A stretch of 41,205 nt of DNA, taken from Akkermansia muciniphila. GTDB lineage: Bacteria > Verrucomicrobiota > Verrucomicrobiia > Limisphaerales > UBA9464. Where the stretch lies: the NCBI GenBank assembly GCA_945900455.1, contig CAMDJH010000018.1, forward strand, positions 1 to 41,205, given 5' to 3'. Made by a program: the position numbers and the translations under genes. Each line of letters begins with the position of its first letter. Positions within the stretch are counted from its first letter, which is position 1. Under the pieces are notes generated by a model, which was not told the origin of the DNA, did no database searches, and was given only the letters and a program-made list of their open reading frames with translations. Positions 9,653 to 18,868 of this stretch are shown one piece after another.

Positions 9653-11029
9653 ATGTTCGTTTGGCTTCTTGCTGCCCTAATTGTGGGCGTCTTCGCCGTC
9701 CTTGGTTTTGGTACGGGAGCGATCCGTGCCGGAATCTCAATGGTAGGTGCCTTTATTGCACTCGCTTTGGCCGGACCACTCGGAAAACTGGCCGCGCCTC
9801 TCTTTTCTAAGATGGGTACTGAACACCCGCTTTGGCTCCTGGTGCTCCCGCCGCTGGTTGTGTTCGGGTTAGTCTGGCTCATTTTCTTCGGCCTCGGATT
9901 TGCCGCCCATCACCCCGTGGAATTGCACTTCAAGTACAAAGAGGACGACCAGACTCGCAAGGGGTTCGAATCCATGAACAAGGCACTCGGACTCTTTCTC
10001 GGCTTGATGACGGGTACGGTCCTCTTCCTTTCGGTCGGCCGCCTGATCTATTCAGGGGGATATCTGACCACACAAACTTCATCCGAAAATGAACCGGGTA
10101 TTCTGGGATATGTTAACAAGATCCGCCAGGATATGAGCGGTAGCGGTTGGGACAGAACATTTGCCGCCCTCGATCGTACATCGCCAAGTTTCCTTAAAAT
10201 CTCCGATATCCTCGGCCTTCTCTATCACAATCCCCTCGTTCACGGGCGCGCGTCCGGCTATCCCCCGTTCCTCCGGCTGGGCGAACGGCAGGAGTTTAAG
10301 GATATCGGTGCGGATCTGGACCTGCTTAAGGAACTGACTCAGGGCGGGAGCTTCATGGCGATTTCCGGCAACCCGAAAGTTCAGGCCCTGCTCAAGAACG
10401 AAGAACTCACGAAGGAACTCCTCGTTACCGATCTTGATGACTTCCGAAAATACATCGAAACCGGTAAATCTCCAAAATTCGATGACGAACGCATTCTGGG
10501 CCGATGGCGCCTCGATCCCGTGGCGACATTGAACGCGGCAAAGCGCAGCCGACAAACAATGACCGCCACCGAAATACTCATGCTGCGGAATCTCCTGACG
10601 AACGCGCTTGCCTCCACTACGTTGACGGCATACATCGATGGCAAGCTGGTGGTAGCCGCTCCGGCACTTACCGCTCCAGTCACGCCCGCGGCCGATGCAG
10701 CTGCGGAGACAACCGGCGGACCTGCGGCCGGTGGCATCGACCCCACACTCGCCCAGCGTTACGGGCTTCGTCCCGGAGCCCGCGGCCCCGGCCTCGGAGC
10801 TCAGCCCAAGCCTCCCGTTGAAAAACCCGCACTCGTCGCCGTCAACCCGTTCGCAAAACTCCAACTGTCTTACGAGGGAACATGGAAGCGGAATGCCGAA
10901 GTCTATGAACTGACTTCGACAACCGGCGGGAAAGAGCAGACCGTGAATGCGACGATTAATGACGTCGGTCGCCTCGTCGTGCCAGTCGATGCAGTGAAAA
11001 TCTCGCTGGTTTTTGTGCGAGCCCTTTGA
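9653..11029 (+). CDS. CvpA family membrane protein with long C-terminal extension
   Basis: Several N-terminal TM helices FVWLLAALIVGVFAVLGFGTGAIRAGISMVGAFIALALAGPLG (CvpA-like), then a soluble and Ala/Pro-rich region. Confidence 0.65.
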   Translation: MFVWLLAALIVGVFAVLGFGTGAIRAGISMVGAFIALALAGPLGKLAAPLFSKMGTEHPLWLLVLPPLVVFGLVWLIFFGLGFAAHHPVELHFKYKEDDQTRKGFESMNKALGLFLGLMTGTVLFLSVGRLIYSGGYLTTQTSSENEPGILGYVNKIRQDMSGSGWDRTFAALDRTSPSFLKISDILGLLYHNPLVHGRASGYPPFLRLGERQEFKDIGADLDLLKELTQGGSFMAISGNPKVQALLKNEELTKELLVTDLDDFRKYIETGKSPKFDDERILGRWRLDPVATLNAAKRSRQTMTATEILMLRNLLTNALASTTLTAYIDGKLVVAAPALTAPVTPAADAAAETTGGPAAGGIDPTLAQRYGLRPGARGPGLGAQPKPPVEKPALVAVNPFAKLQLSYEGTWKRNAEVYELTSTTGGKEQTVNATINDVGRLVVPVDAVKISLVFVRAL

Positions 11030-11070
11030 AGCTCCGAGCACTGAGCCTCGCCTCTTAGAATGACCCGCAC

Positions 11071-11661
11071 TCAGCGGGGAACGATCATACGGTAGGTCGG
11101 GATGGAAACCGGCTCGGCATTCAAAGCACGATTCCCTCCTAGTTTGAACAGAGCCCGGGCCTCCTCCCGATCTCTTTCCGCATTGACAGCGTCCCCTGAA
11201 ATCGACTCGACGGCAGCCGGCGCACTCGCGGTGGAACTAATACCAGACGAGCTCACCGAAGGGCTCATCGAAGGCGAAAAGGCAATATTCGGAGGAAGAT
11301 CACCCGGTACCGTGCCGATACCTGCCACCAAGGGAGTCCTCGAAGGGATCTGCCCCACTCCGGCAATCACGGGTGGCTCAACGTCACCCGACAGGACAAG
11401 ATACAGGCTTACTCCCACGAATGTGAGCCCGCAGAGGGTGAGCAGATTGGCACCCGCCAGAATTCGAGCGGTACTCAACCCAAGCGATCGACGCCACCAC
11501 GGCATTTCCTCCCGTGCCAACTCCTCAGCTTCGATCCGACAAATCACTCTGGACGCGAAGTTATTGAAAAAACCAGGCGGTGGAACCTCTCGCCGCTTAA
11601 GGACCAACAACCGCCGCAACCCGTCAAAACCACCTGCTAATTCGTTGTTTTCAGAAGGCAT
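11071..11661 (-). CDS. Small single-TM protein downstream of an ECF sigma factor (possible anti-sigma-like)
   Basis: MPSENNELAGGFDGLRRLLVLKRREVPPPGFFNNFASRVICRIEAEE..., one TM helix (LAGANLLTLCGLTFVGVSLYLVL); sits directly after the sigma gene. Confidence 0.6.
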   Translation of the reverse strand: MPSENNELAGGFDGLRRLLVLKRREVPPPGFFNNFASRVICRIEAEELAREEMPWWRRSLGLSTARILAGANLLTLCGLTFVGVSLYLVLSGDVEPPVIAGVGQIPSRTPLVAGIGTVPGDLPPNIAFSPSMSPSVSSSGISSTASAPAAVESISGDAVNAERDREEARALFKLGGNRALNAEPVSIPTYRMIVPR

Positions 11662-11723
11662 AATACTTTGTGAATCCATCCCATACCAGCACACCGCACC
11701 GCACCGCAGCAGGCACCCCCACC

Positions 11724-12392
11724 TCATCGGACCCAGTCCGCCAGCCACGCCTGCAACTGCTGCCGGGCATAGTGCAACCGTGACCGAACAGTCCCCGGAT
11801 TGCAGTTCATCACCGCCGCGATTTCGTCGTGCGGCATCCCTTGAATGTCATGCAGTGTGACCACCATCCGATGCTCCTCAGACAATTTCTGGATGGCCTC
11901 GTTCAAACGGGTCTGAAGCTCCAAGAGACTCACTTCCCGTCGCGGAGTGTTCTGCGACACCAGCGCGATCAAATCAGGATCGTTCTCCCCTCCAAAATCG
12001 AGGTCGTTGAGGCTAAAGTGAGGGGTGCGATTGCGTCGCTGCTTGAGGAAATTAATCGTTCGATTGACCGCAATCCGGTAAACCCACGTATAAAAACTTG
12101 AGTCGCCCTTGAACGACTTCAGAGCCTGCCAGGCTTTGACAAACGACTCCTGCGCCAAGTCGCTGGCATCCTCATGATGACCCGTCATGTGGTAAACCGT
12201 CGCATAGATCCGCTCCTGGTACTTACGAACCAAATCGTCGTATGCCGAGAGCTCTCCAGCCTGCGCTTTACGAACCAGTTCACGGTCAACCTCACCATCA
12301 TCGCTGGCAACGCTAACACCGCCAGCAACGGGCTCGATTCGAACCGGAAGAACGCTGGCGGCGGTTATGTCCATGGACAGGGCTGCAACCAT
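11724..12392 (-). CDS. RNA polymerase sigma factor, ECF family (SigW/RpoE type)
   Basis: YDDLVRKYQERIYATVYHMTGHHEDASDLAQESFVKAWQALKSFKGDSSFYTWVYRIAVNRTINFLKQRR (sigma region 2) and HDIQGMPHDEIAAVMNCNPGTVRSRLHYARQQL (region 4). Confidence 0.95.
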   Translation of the reverse strand: MVAALSMDITAASVLPVRIEPVAGGVSVASDDGEVDRELVRKAQAGELSAYDDLVRKYQERIYATVYHMTGHHEDASDLAQESFVKAWQALKSFKGDSSFYTWVYRIAVNRTINFLKQRRNRTPHFSLNDLDFGGENDPDLIALVSQNTPRREVSLLELQTRLNEAIQKLSEEHRMVVTLHDIQGMPHDEIAAVMNCNPGTVRSRLHYARQQLQAWLADWVR

Positions 12393-12398
12393 GACCAG

Positions 12399-13442
12399 TT
12401 AGACACCTAAACTGGAAATTCGTTGCGACAAAAACTCCGAAAAATGCTTCAACGCCGACCGACTGGGGGTCGGCCGCAACCCCTCGACGGCCGCTACCGC
12501 CTCGCAGAGAAATCCTCGAATCACCTCAGCCGAACCCACTAACACCCCCGCTCGTTCCAATCGCTCTCGAACCCCGGCAAGCAGCTCTGGGTGCCAATCC
12601 TCCAGCCACCCCATCAACTCCGCCCGTTCCTCCAAACCGGCGTTCTCCAGGTAAATCAATACCGGCAACGTCGGCTTCCCATTCGCTAGATCCGTACCCA
12701 GTGATTTTCCCGCCTCCCCTTCCGCACCGAACACATCAAGACAGTCGTCGTAGATCTGATAGGCCGTCCCCAAAGCCAATCCATACCGGCGTAGCGCCTG
12801 CTGCTCCTCAATCGTCCCCCCCCCCAGCTTCGCCCCCAGTTCACACGCAAGGGCGAACAGCTCGGCCGTCTTCATCGCAAGCACTTTGAAATACTCGGCG
12901 CGAGTTAAGTTCCAACGACGCCGTCGGTGTGTCTGAAGAATCTCGCCCCCACAGACAATGCCGGTGGCATCCGCCACCGCGCGGCAGACTTCCGTCGTTG
13001 AAAAACCTGCCGCGAGCTTGAGCGCATGGGCGAAAAGACAGTCGCCCAGCAGTACCGACACCTCATTGCCCCACCGCGCCGCAAGAGTCGACCGACGACG
13101 ACGCAACGATGCGCCGTCCATGACGTCGTCATGAACCAGGGTTGCGAGGTGGATCATCTCAATGATGACCGCCACGGTGACAAGCTCCTCGGTCACCGCC
13201 CCAACCGCCCCGCTTGCGAGGGCAATCAACGCCGGCCTCAACTGCTTGCCTCGATTGTCGAGGGCGTAGCGGGCGTACTCCACAATCTCGGGCTCAAATG
13301 CCTCGACCTGCGCCACAAGCTGATAGGATACGCGGTCGAGGAAGGGCCGGACGGGATCGACGATTTGCCCCCAGACAGCTGCTTCGTGCACACGGTCACC
13401 CGCGCGCAAAAGGGTTGAAATTGGGACAACTACAGCCGGCAT
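12399..13442 (-). CDS. Polyprenyl (octaprenyl/heptaprenyl-type) diphosphate synthase
   Basis: GKQLRPALIALASGAVG, first Asp-rich motif LVHDDVMDGASLRRRRSTLAARWGNEVSVLLGDCLFAHAL, second motif YQIYDDCLDVFG. Confidence 0.95.
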   Translation of the reverse strand: MPAVVVPISTLLRAGDRVHEAAVWGQIVDPVRPFLDRVSYQLVAQVEAFEPEIVEYARYALDNRGKQLRPALIALASGAVGAVTEELVTVAVIIEMIHLATLVHDDVMDGASLRRRRSTLAARWGNEVSVLLGDCLFAHALKLAAGFSTTEVCRAVADATGIVCGGEILQTHRRRRWNLTRAEYFKVLAMKTAELFALACELGAKLGGGTIEEQQALRRYGLALGTAYQIYDDCLDVFGAEGEAGKSLGTDLANGKPTLPVLIYLENAGLEERAELMGWLEDWHPELLAGVRERLERAGVLVGSAEVIRGFLCEAVAAVEGLRPTPSRSALKHFSEFLSQRISSLGV

Positions 13443-13674
13443 CGTGACGGAAAGTAGATTTCGATAGGGGCAGGGTCAACCTTCCGGGTGCCCTCCGGAT
13501 CGAGTTGTTGGTGCTCCCAGCCCTCCAACGACTTGATTTTAGGATTTATTAACATTTTTTAAAGCCATCGCGCTGTCCGGCAACCGAAGCGGCCGTTGAC
13601 TTTCTCTTTGACCGGGTGGCCGGCAGTTCACTACGGTGGGGCGTCGTTTCATTGACAACATTCAACAAACTAGC

Positions 13675-14121
13675 ATGAGCAATACTTACGTTCCTCTCAT
13701 CAGCTCCGGTACCGCCGGCCCGCTGGGTGTACTTCACCTGCCACGCATGTGGCTAAAGGTTTCCCTCGAAGCACGCGGTAAAATTGCCGCCGGGTACCCC
13801 GGCATCGGCAAGGGCTACGACTCCATGGTGTGCGCCGCCCTCAATATCAATCCCGACGCCGCGAAGAAATTCGTCGCCGACAGCAAACCAACGTATCCCC
13901 AATTCGAGGCGTGGATTCGCAAGCAGCCCGGTGTGAAACTCGACAAGGCCACCATTCACAAGCTGAACGTTTCAATCGCCGGATACATCCACGACGACGA
14001 CACCCGCAAAGGCATCCTCAGCGCGAACGGATTGCCCGAAGATGGTTCGGTTCTGCCGGACGCTATCAATCTGAACAACCTGGACGACTGGTACGAATTC
14101 CACCAGGCCGTCCTGAAATAA
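13675..14121 (+). CDS. DUF5069 domain-containing protein
   Basis: 148 aa; LPRMWLKVSLEARGKIAAGYPGIGKGYDSMVCAALNINPDAAKKFV typical of DUF5069. Confidence 0.75.
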   Translation: MSNTYVPLISSGTAGPLGVLHLPRMWLKVSLEARGKIAAGYPGIGKGYDSMVCAALNINPDAAKKFVADSKPTYPQFEAWIRKQPGVKLDKATIHKLNVSIAGYIHDDDTRKGILSANGLPEDGSVLPDAINLNNLDDWYEFHQAVLK

Positions 14122-14141
14122 CGTCCCCCAAGACTTCGACC

Positions 14142-14181
14142 GCACCGGCCCGGACTTCCTTCCGGGACGGTGCTTTTTTTT
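14142..14181 (+). terminator. Rho-independent terminator after the DUF5069 gene
   Basis: gcaccggcccggacttccttccgggacggtgcttttttttt: GC-rich stem GCACCG..CCGGA/TCCGG..CGGTGC followed by a T run. Confidence 0.88.
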
Positions 14182-14298
14182 GCACTAGAACAAACGCGAA
14201 CCGCGAGTAGGTCTTCCTGTGCAACAACCGAAAGCGTGCCGGTATACCGGCGCCGCTCCAGGCAAACCGCGTCAATTGTCGACAACCGTGGACGGTCA

Positions 14299-15228
14299 TT
14301 ATATTTTCCGCGGACGCCACCCTGCCATCCAGCGCTCTGAGGCATTTTTCAAAACCTCCGGCTCCCAGAACAACACATAGGTGGCGATGCACGTAAGGAA
14401 ACCGGTGATCCCGAGCGTCACCGCGATTCCGATATGAAAAAGTGCCCCCACGACACACGCGGCGAGGCGATATCTCCGGGTCCAGAGAAAAAATGGAAGG
14501 AATATTTCCATGATTATTACCATCCAGGAAGCGATCGTATAGACGCCAGTCGGGAGGGACAAATCACCAATCCAATACCCCACGGGAGTTGCCCAACGTC
14601 CGATCAGAGTCCATGGCAGCACCAAGCCGGCCCGCCAATCAGGCATCATCAACTTGAATAATCCCGTGCCAGAATATAGAAATGAAATGTGGATGGCTAT
14701 GAGTCGCGCGGAAAATTGCGATACCTTATGCCGGGTCGCGGCAGGGGGCCGCAGGCTGGAGGTGATTGACCAAACCCGATCCAAGTCAGAAAAGCACAGG
14801 AGAAATAGAAAGAAAACGTTCAGATTGTCGAACGCGGCGCCACCGGTGCGCAATTGGAGCAGCCAGTGATAGACATAGCCAGCCCAGATGAGCGGAGTGA
14901 TCACCCGTGTGAAGAGACCGAGAATAAACGGAATGTGGATCGCGAGAAAGACGGAATAGATTACTCTCGCGAGTCCTGGGCCTGGGGCCATATCCGGGAG
15001 TACCGTTGTATTATAAACCCCGATGGATGAGAACAGGGTGTCCGCGACTGGCCAGTAGCGTCCCCAGTACCAAAGCAAATAGAATCCAAAACAAATTCGG
15101 TATCCGGCCAGACTGTGTCCGGTCGCGAGCGGGAACCAGAACTGGTGCCAGCCTCGAAATGCCGCCCCCAGCCGTCCTGAAATCTGGCGGGGAACTCTGT
15201 CCGTTACTATCCGATGGGTGGAATTCAT
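14299..15228 (-). CDS. HTTM domain (gamma-carboxylase-like) membrane protein, module copy A
   Basis: WHQFWFPLATGHSLAGYRICFGFYLLWY...FSDLDRVWSIT...FLYSGTGLFKLMMPDWRAG...ALFHIGIAVTL; ATG overlaps the stop of the upstream gene (ATGA). Confidence 0.8.
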   Translation of the reverse strand: MNSTHRIVTDRVPRQISGRLGAAFRGWHQFWFPLATGHSLAGYRICFGFYLLWYWGRYWPVADTLFSSIGVYNTTVLPDMAPGPGLARVIYSVFLAIHIPFILGLFTRVITPLIWAGYVYHWLLQLRTGGAAFDNLNVFFLFLLCFSDLDRVWSITSSLRPPAATRHKVSQFSARLIAIHISFLYSGTGLFKLMMPDWRAGLVLPWTLIGRWATPVGYWIGDLSLPTGVYTIASWMVIIMEIFLPFFLWTRRYRLAACVVGALFHIGIAVTLGITGFLTCIATYVLFWEPEVLKNASERWMAGWRPRKI

Positions 15229-15755
15229 TGAACATCCGTCAGAATAAGATATTGAACAACGGCGTCCGGGGAATTTGTGCCGACATGGAATCCCTCCGAA
15301 TTTGCCGGCCACGTCATATGCCGATAGGCTATCTGAGTGACCGGGGCATCCGGGTGGAGAAGGTTATGCCGGCGCCGAACTTTGTTTCCCAGTACCTGAT
15401 GAACATCCGCTTGGTTCTGGCCCGAGGAGTTCACGCCCCAAACTTCCGCCTTCATCATATTGTACTGAATCCCCCTCCAGAAAGGGAAGAACTCGTCCTC
15501 CGGAAGCCGTCGCCATTCGGAAACATTGGTACCGCCCCCCGGCGGCCGCCCCCAGAGGGTCAATTCCATGTTGTTGGAGGAATAATTCGAAAACAGCCCA
15601 AAACAAACGAGACTCCCCATCTCCCGCGGCAACATCGGCGGGGCCCCCGTCAGCGTGCTCCAAAGCTGGGTGGGAATGAGCAACAAATCGGACCCAACAA
15701 CCAGCAGGACAAGCAGCGACTGAAAGGCCAGTAGCCCGCGAAGCTTGAATCTCAT
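15225..15755 (-). CDS. Uncharacterised small protein with one N-terminal hydrophobic segment, partner of HTTM copy A
   Basis: MRFKLRGLLAFQSLLVLLVVGSDLLL...SNNMELTLWGRPPGGG...WRRLPEDEFFP...VRRRHNLLHPDAPV; paralogous to the protein at 22256-22804. Confidence 0.75.
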   Translation of the reverse strand: MRFKLRGLLAFQSLLVLLVVGSDLLLIPTQLWSTLTGAPPMLPREMGSLVCFGLFSNYSSNNMELTLWGRPPGGGTNVSEWRRLPEDEFFPFWRGIQYNMMKAEVWGVNSSGQNQADVHQVLGNKVRRRHNLLHPDAPVTQIAYRHMTWPANSEGFHVGTNSPDAVVQYLILTDVQ

Positions 15756-15899
15756 TGCGGAAAAGTACTGGTAAAATCGGATGCGAGGCAACGCCGAGCA
15801 TCCTCGCAGGACCCCCGTTCTGCCCCATCGCCGGATGAGGGCTTGCCTCAACTGCCGGATCGAATAGCGTTTTGGCCGATGTATTCTTCGCGCCAGTTC

Positions 15900-16289
15900 A
15901 TGAAACGATTTCTCCTTCCCGGCGTGGTCTTGGGGACCACTCTCTCCCTCAACGCCATCGCCGCGCCTACAAAGAAAGGCAAAGGCAAATTACGCCATGT
16001 GGTGGCCTTCAAGTTCAAGGATTCCGCCACCAGAGACGAAATCCGTAAGCTCGAAGACGCGTTTCGCGGTCTCAAGCTAAAGATTCCGCAAGTTGCCAAA
16101 CTGGAGGCAGGCGAAAACAATAGCCCGGAAGGCTTGAACAAGGGTTGTACTCACGCGTGGATCCTGACGTTCAACAGCGAAAAGGACCGGGATGACTACC
16201 TCGTGCACCCGGACCACAAGGAATTCGGCAAACTGGCCCGCTCCGTGGTTGCCGATGTCTTTGTGGTGGATTTTTGGGCGAGAGAATAA
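15900..16289 (+). CDS. Exported Dabb (stress-responsive alpha/beta barrel) family protein
   Basis: Signal peptide MKRFLLPGVVLGTTLSLNAIAA; LRHVVAFKFKDSATRDEIRKLEDAFRGLK...THAWILTFNSEKDRDDYLVHPDHKEFGKLARSVVADVFVVDF. Confidence 0.88.
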   Translation: MKRFLLPGVVLGTTLSLNAIAAPTKKGKGKLRHVVAFKFKDSATRDEIRKLEDAFRGLKLKIPQVAKLEAGENNSPEGLNKGCTHAWILTFNSEKDRDDYLVHPDHKEFGKLARSVVADVFVVDFWARE

Positions 16290-16373
16290 GTGCACAAAGC
16301 GTTGCAGCGCGCCGGAGGGGCGCTCGGGAACCGGGCGTGAATGCTCGCTCGGTCCATTCCGTTTCTTCTTCCC

Positions 16374-16886
16374 TCAGCGCCGAGCGTGCCCAGCCAGGGT
16401 CCCGAGCGCCACGACGAGGCGGTCGAGGAGCGGTTGTTGCGTCAACTTCAGGCGCTCCTTGGCTCCATTAAGGGAAAAGAACCCCGCCCGGTCCACTTCG
16501 GGAAATTCCTGCCAATTTCCAGAGCCCGGCGGCCACTCCAACGAAAAATGATTGCTCTTGGGCGGACCCGTTTCACTCCAGCACCCTTCAAAGGCCCAAG
16601 CATGAACCGTCTTTCCACCTTTTTGCAGGATCGAGCCCAATTCAATAAATGGGCCGCTGGGTCGGATCCCAACCTCTTCCTCGAACTCCCGAACCGCCGC
16701 CGCAAATGTCTCCTCGCCCGGTTCAATCTCGCCCTTGGGTATCGTCCACACGTCATAGTCCCGGTGGGGAAACCAAGGCCCGCCAGGGTGCGCGATGAAA
16801 ACCTCCAGTTCCACCCGGGACACCCGGTACATCAGCAAACCCGCGCTAACACGGGGACGTTTTGGACGATGTAGGCCGACGGGCAT
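16374..16886 (-). CDS. NUDIX hydrolase
   Basis: WTIPKGEIEPGEETFAAAVREFEEEVGI matches the Nudix box GX5EX7REUXEEXGU. Confidence 0.92.
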   Translation of the reverse strand: MPVGLHRPKRPRVSAGLLMYRVSRVELEVFIAHPGGPWFPHRDYDVWTIPKGEIEPGEETFAAAVREFEEEVGIRPSGPFIELGSILQKGGKTVHAWAFEGCWSETGPPKSNHFSLEWPPGSGNWQEFPEVDRAGFFSLNGAKERLKLTQQPLLDRLVVALGTLAGHARR

Positions 16887-17146
16887 AAAGGCAACTTTAC
16901 GACTTGAATGAGACAGTCTCGCCTGCTAGCCAGGAAAAGCGCCCTGTGAACAGGGTCGATCTACCGCTGCTGGTTCTTTACCGAGACCAACTCCTCCGCT
17001 CTTTCTCTCAGTCTCGGCAATCTGTGTCAAACGGGGAGTTCGCTGCCATCCCAACCGACACGATCCTGTCTGTCGCAGGGGCATCTCAATTTCTAAAGCA
17101 TGTTTGTACGCCCGCAATCTAACCCGCTAGTGTTCTGCTCTTCGTC

Positions 17147-18115
17147 ATGATCGACTCACCGATGATCGAGGTCCACGACCTTACAAAGCGGTACCCAGGA
17201 CGCACGGCGGTGGATGGCATCACGTTCACTGTCGGGCGTGGTGAAGTGGTCGGCTTTCTGGGCCCCAATGGGGCCGGCAAGTCCACCACGATGCGAATTC
17301 TTGCCTGTTTTCTCCCCGCGACCGGCGGAACCGCCCGTGTGGCCGGATACGACGTGTACCGAGAACCCGATGAAGTTCGAAGGCGTATCGGGTACATGCC
17401 CGAGAGTAATCCCTTGCACCTGGACATGCGCGTCCGGGAGTATTTAAAATTCCGAGCCCGCTTGAAGGGGCTCGGATGGCAGCGGTCCCGAGATCGGGTC
17501 GACGTCGTTCTCCAGCAATGCGGATTAACGGACGTCCACCGACGCATCACCGGGCAGCTCTCGAAAGGGTACCGGCAGCGGGTGGGATTGGCCGATGCTC
17601 TCGTGCATGAGCCGGATCTGATCATGCTGGATGAACCCACCATCGGACTGGACCCACACCAGATCCGCGCCGTCCGCGCCCTGATCAAGGAACTCGGAAA
17701 AACCACAACCATCCTGCTCTCCACTCATATTCTTCCCGAAGTGGAGATGACCTGCAGCCGGGTGTTAATCCTGAACCAAGGCCGTATCCTTGCGGCAGAT
17801 ACTACGGAAAATCTGGAACGAAAACTGAGCCTCGACGGACAGGTCATCGCCGAGATCGCCGCGCCGCACGAGGCTCTGCGGGACTGCTGGCGGGATCTCC
17901 CCGAAATCGAACGATGGGACGTCACTCCCGCCGACGGCGATTGGTTTCGCGTCGCCCTGACTCCCCGGAATGGTGCCGATCTCCGGCCCCTCGTTTTCGC
18001 CATCGTCCGGGAAAACGAATGGGGCCTTCGCGAACTCACGCGGAGCCGGCATTCGTTAGAGGACATTTTTATCCACCTGACCCGCCAGCAAGGAAAGGAG
18101 CTGACCGCTCTATGA
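17147..18115 (+). CDS. ABC transporter ATP-binding protein (GldA-like)
   Basis: Walker A GPNGAGKSTT, signature LSKGYRQRVGLADAL, Walker B LIMLDEPTIGLDP. Confidence 0.95.
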   Translation: MIDSPMIEVHDLTKRYPGRTAVDGITFTVGRGEVVGFLGPNGAGKSTTMRILACFLPATGGTARVAGYDVYREPDEVRRRIGYMPESNPLHLDMRVREYLKFRARLKGLGWQRSRDRVDVVLQQCGLTDVHRRITGQLSKGYRQRVGLADALVHEPDLIMLDEPTIGLDPHQIRAVRALIKELGKTTTILLSTHILPEVEMTCSRVLILNQGRILAADTTENLERKLSLDGQVIAEIAAPHEALRDCWRDLPEIERWDVTPADGDWFRVALTPRNGADLRPLVFAIVRENEWGLRELTRSRHSLEDIFIHLTRQQGKELTAL

Positions 18116-18864
18116 ACGTGATCTTGGCACTCATTCGGCGGGAACTGGGCGGTTACTTCAAGTCACTCATCGGATACGTGGTCATCGCCGCTGTGCTTTT
18201 TTTGTTCGGATTCAGCTTTGTCGACATGCTCGACAAGCTGAACGGAATTCCGCAAGACGCACCCGTGACGGAGCAATTTTATGCCACGGTGTACTTTTGG
18301 GTGATTCTGCTGATCACCGCTCCGATGATCACCATGAGAGCGTTTGCGCTGGAAAAATCGACCGGAACCTATGAATCTTTAATGACTGCTCCCGTCGGCG
18401 ACTGGCAGGTGGTTCTGGCCAAATTCGGCGGCACGCTTGCCTTCTTCGCCCTGGTCTGGTTGCCGCTCCTTGGCTGCCTTTTCATCATTCGCCACTTCAC
18501 GGGCGATCCCGCGACACTCGACCCACGGGTCACCGCCGGAACCTTTTTCGGTATTCTGCTTATTGGGTCGCTCTACATGGCCATGGGTTGCTTCGCAAGT
18601 TCCCTGACCCGAAGCCAGATCATTGCCGCCATGTTCAGCTTCCTCCTTGGAGTCGGCCTCTTCGTTCTCAGCCTCCGATCCGTGGCACTCTCGTCCTCGG
18701 AAAGTGGATGGGGTGCCGTGCTGGATCATATATCCGTCATGAGGCATTTGTTCGATTTTTCCCGAGGAATCATCGACACCCGTCAGGTCGTGTTCTACCT
18801 CACGGCGACCGCTTTTTTTCTCTACTTGACTCAACGGGTGGTCGAAAGCCGCCGTTGGAAATAA
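18112..18864 (+). CDS. ABC transporter permease (GldF-like)
   Basis: MNVILALIRRELGGYFKSLIGYVVIAAVLFLFGFSF..., multiple TM helices; start overlaps the stop of the ATPase gene. Confidence 0.9.
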   Translation: MNVILALIRRELGGYFKSLIGYVVIAAVLFLFGFSFVDMLDKLNGIPQDAPVTEQFYATVYFWVILLITAPMITMRAFALEKSTGTYESLMTAPVGDWQVVLAKFGGTLAFFALVWLPLLGCLFIIRHFTGDPATLDPRVTAGTFFGILLIGSLYMAMGCFASSLTRSQIIAAMFSFLLGVGLFVLSLRSVALSSSESGWGAVLDHISVMRHLFDFSRGIIDTRQVVFYLTATAFFLYLTQRVVESRRWK

Positions 18865-18868
18865 TTCC

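Noticed and set aside
10079-11041. 320-aa minus-strand ORF
   Set aside because: Antisense shadow of the CvpA-like gene with no recognisable motifs
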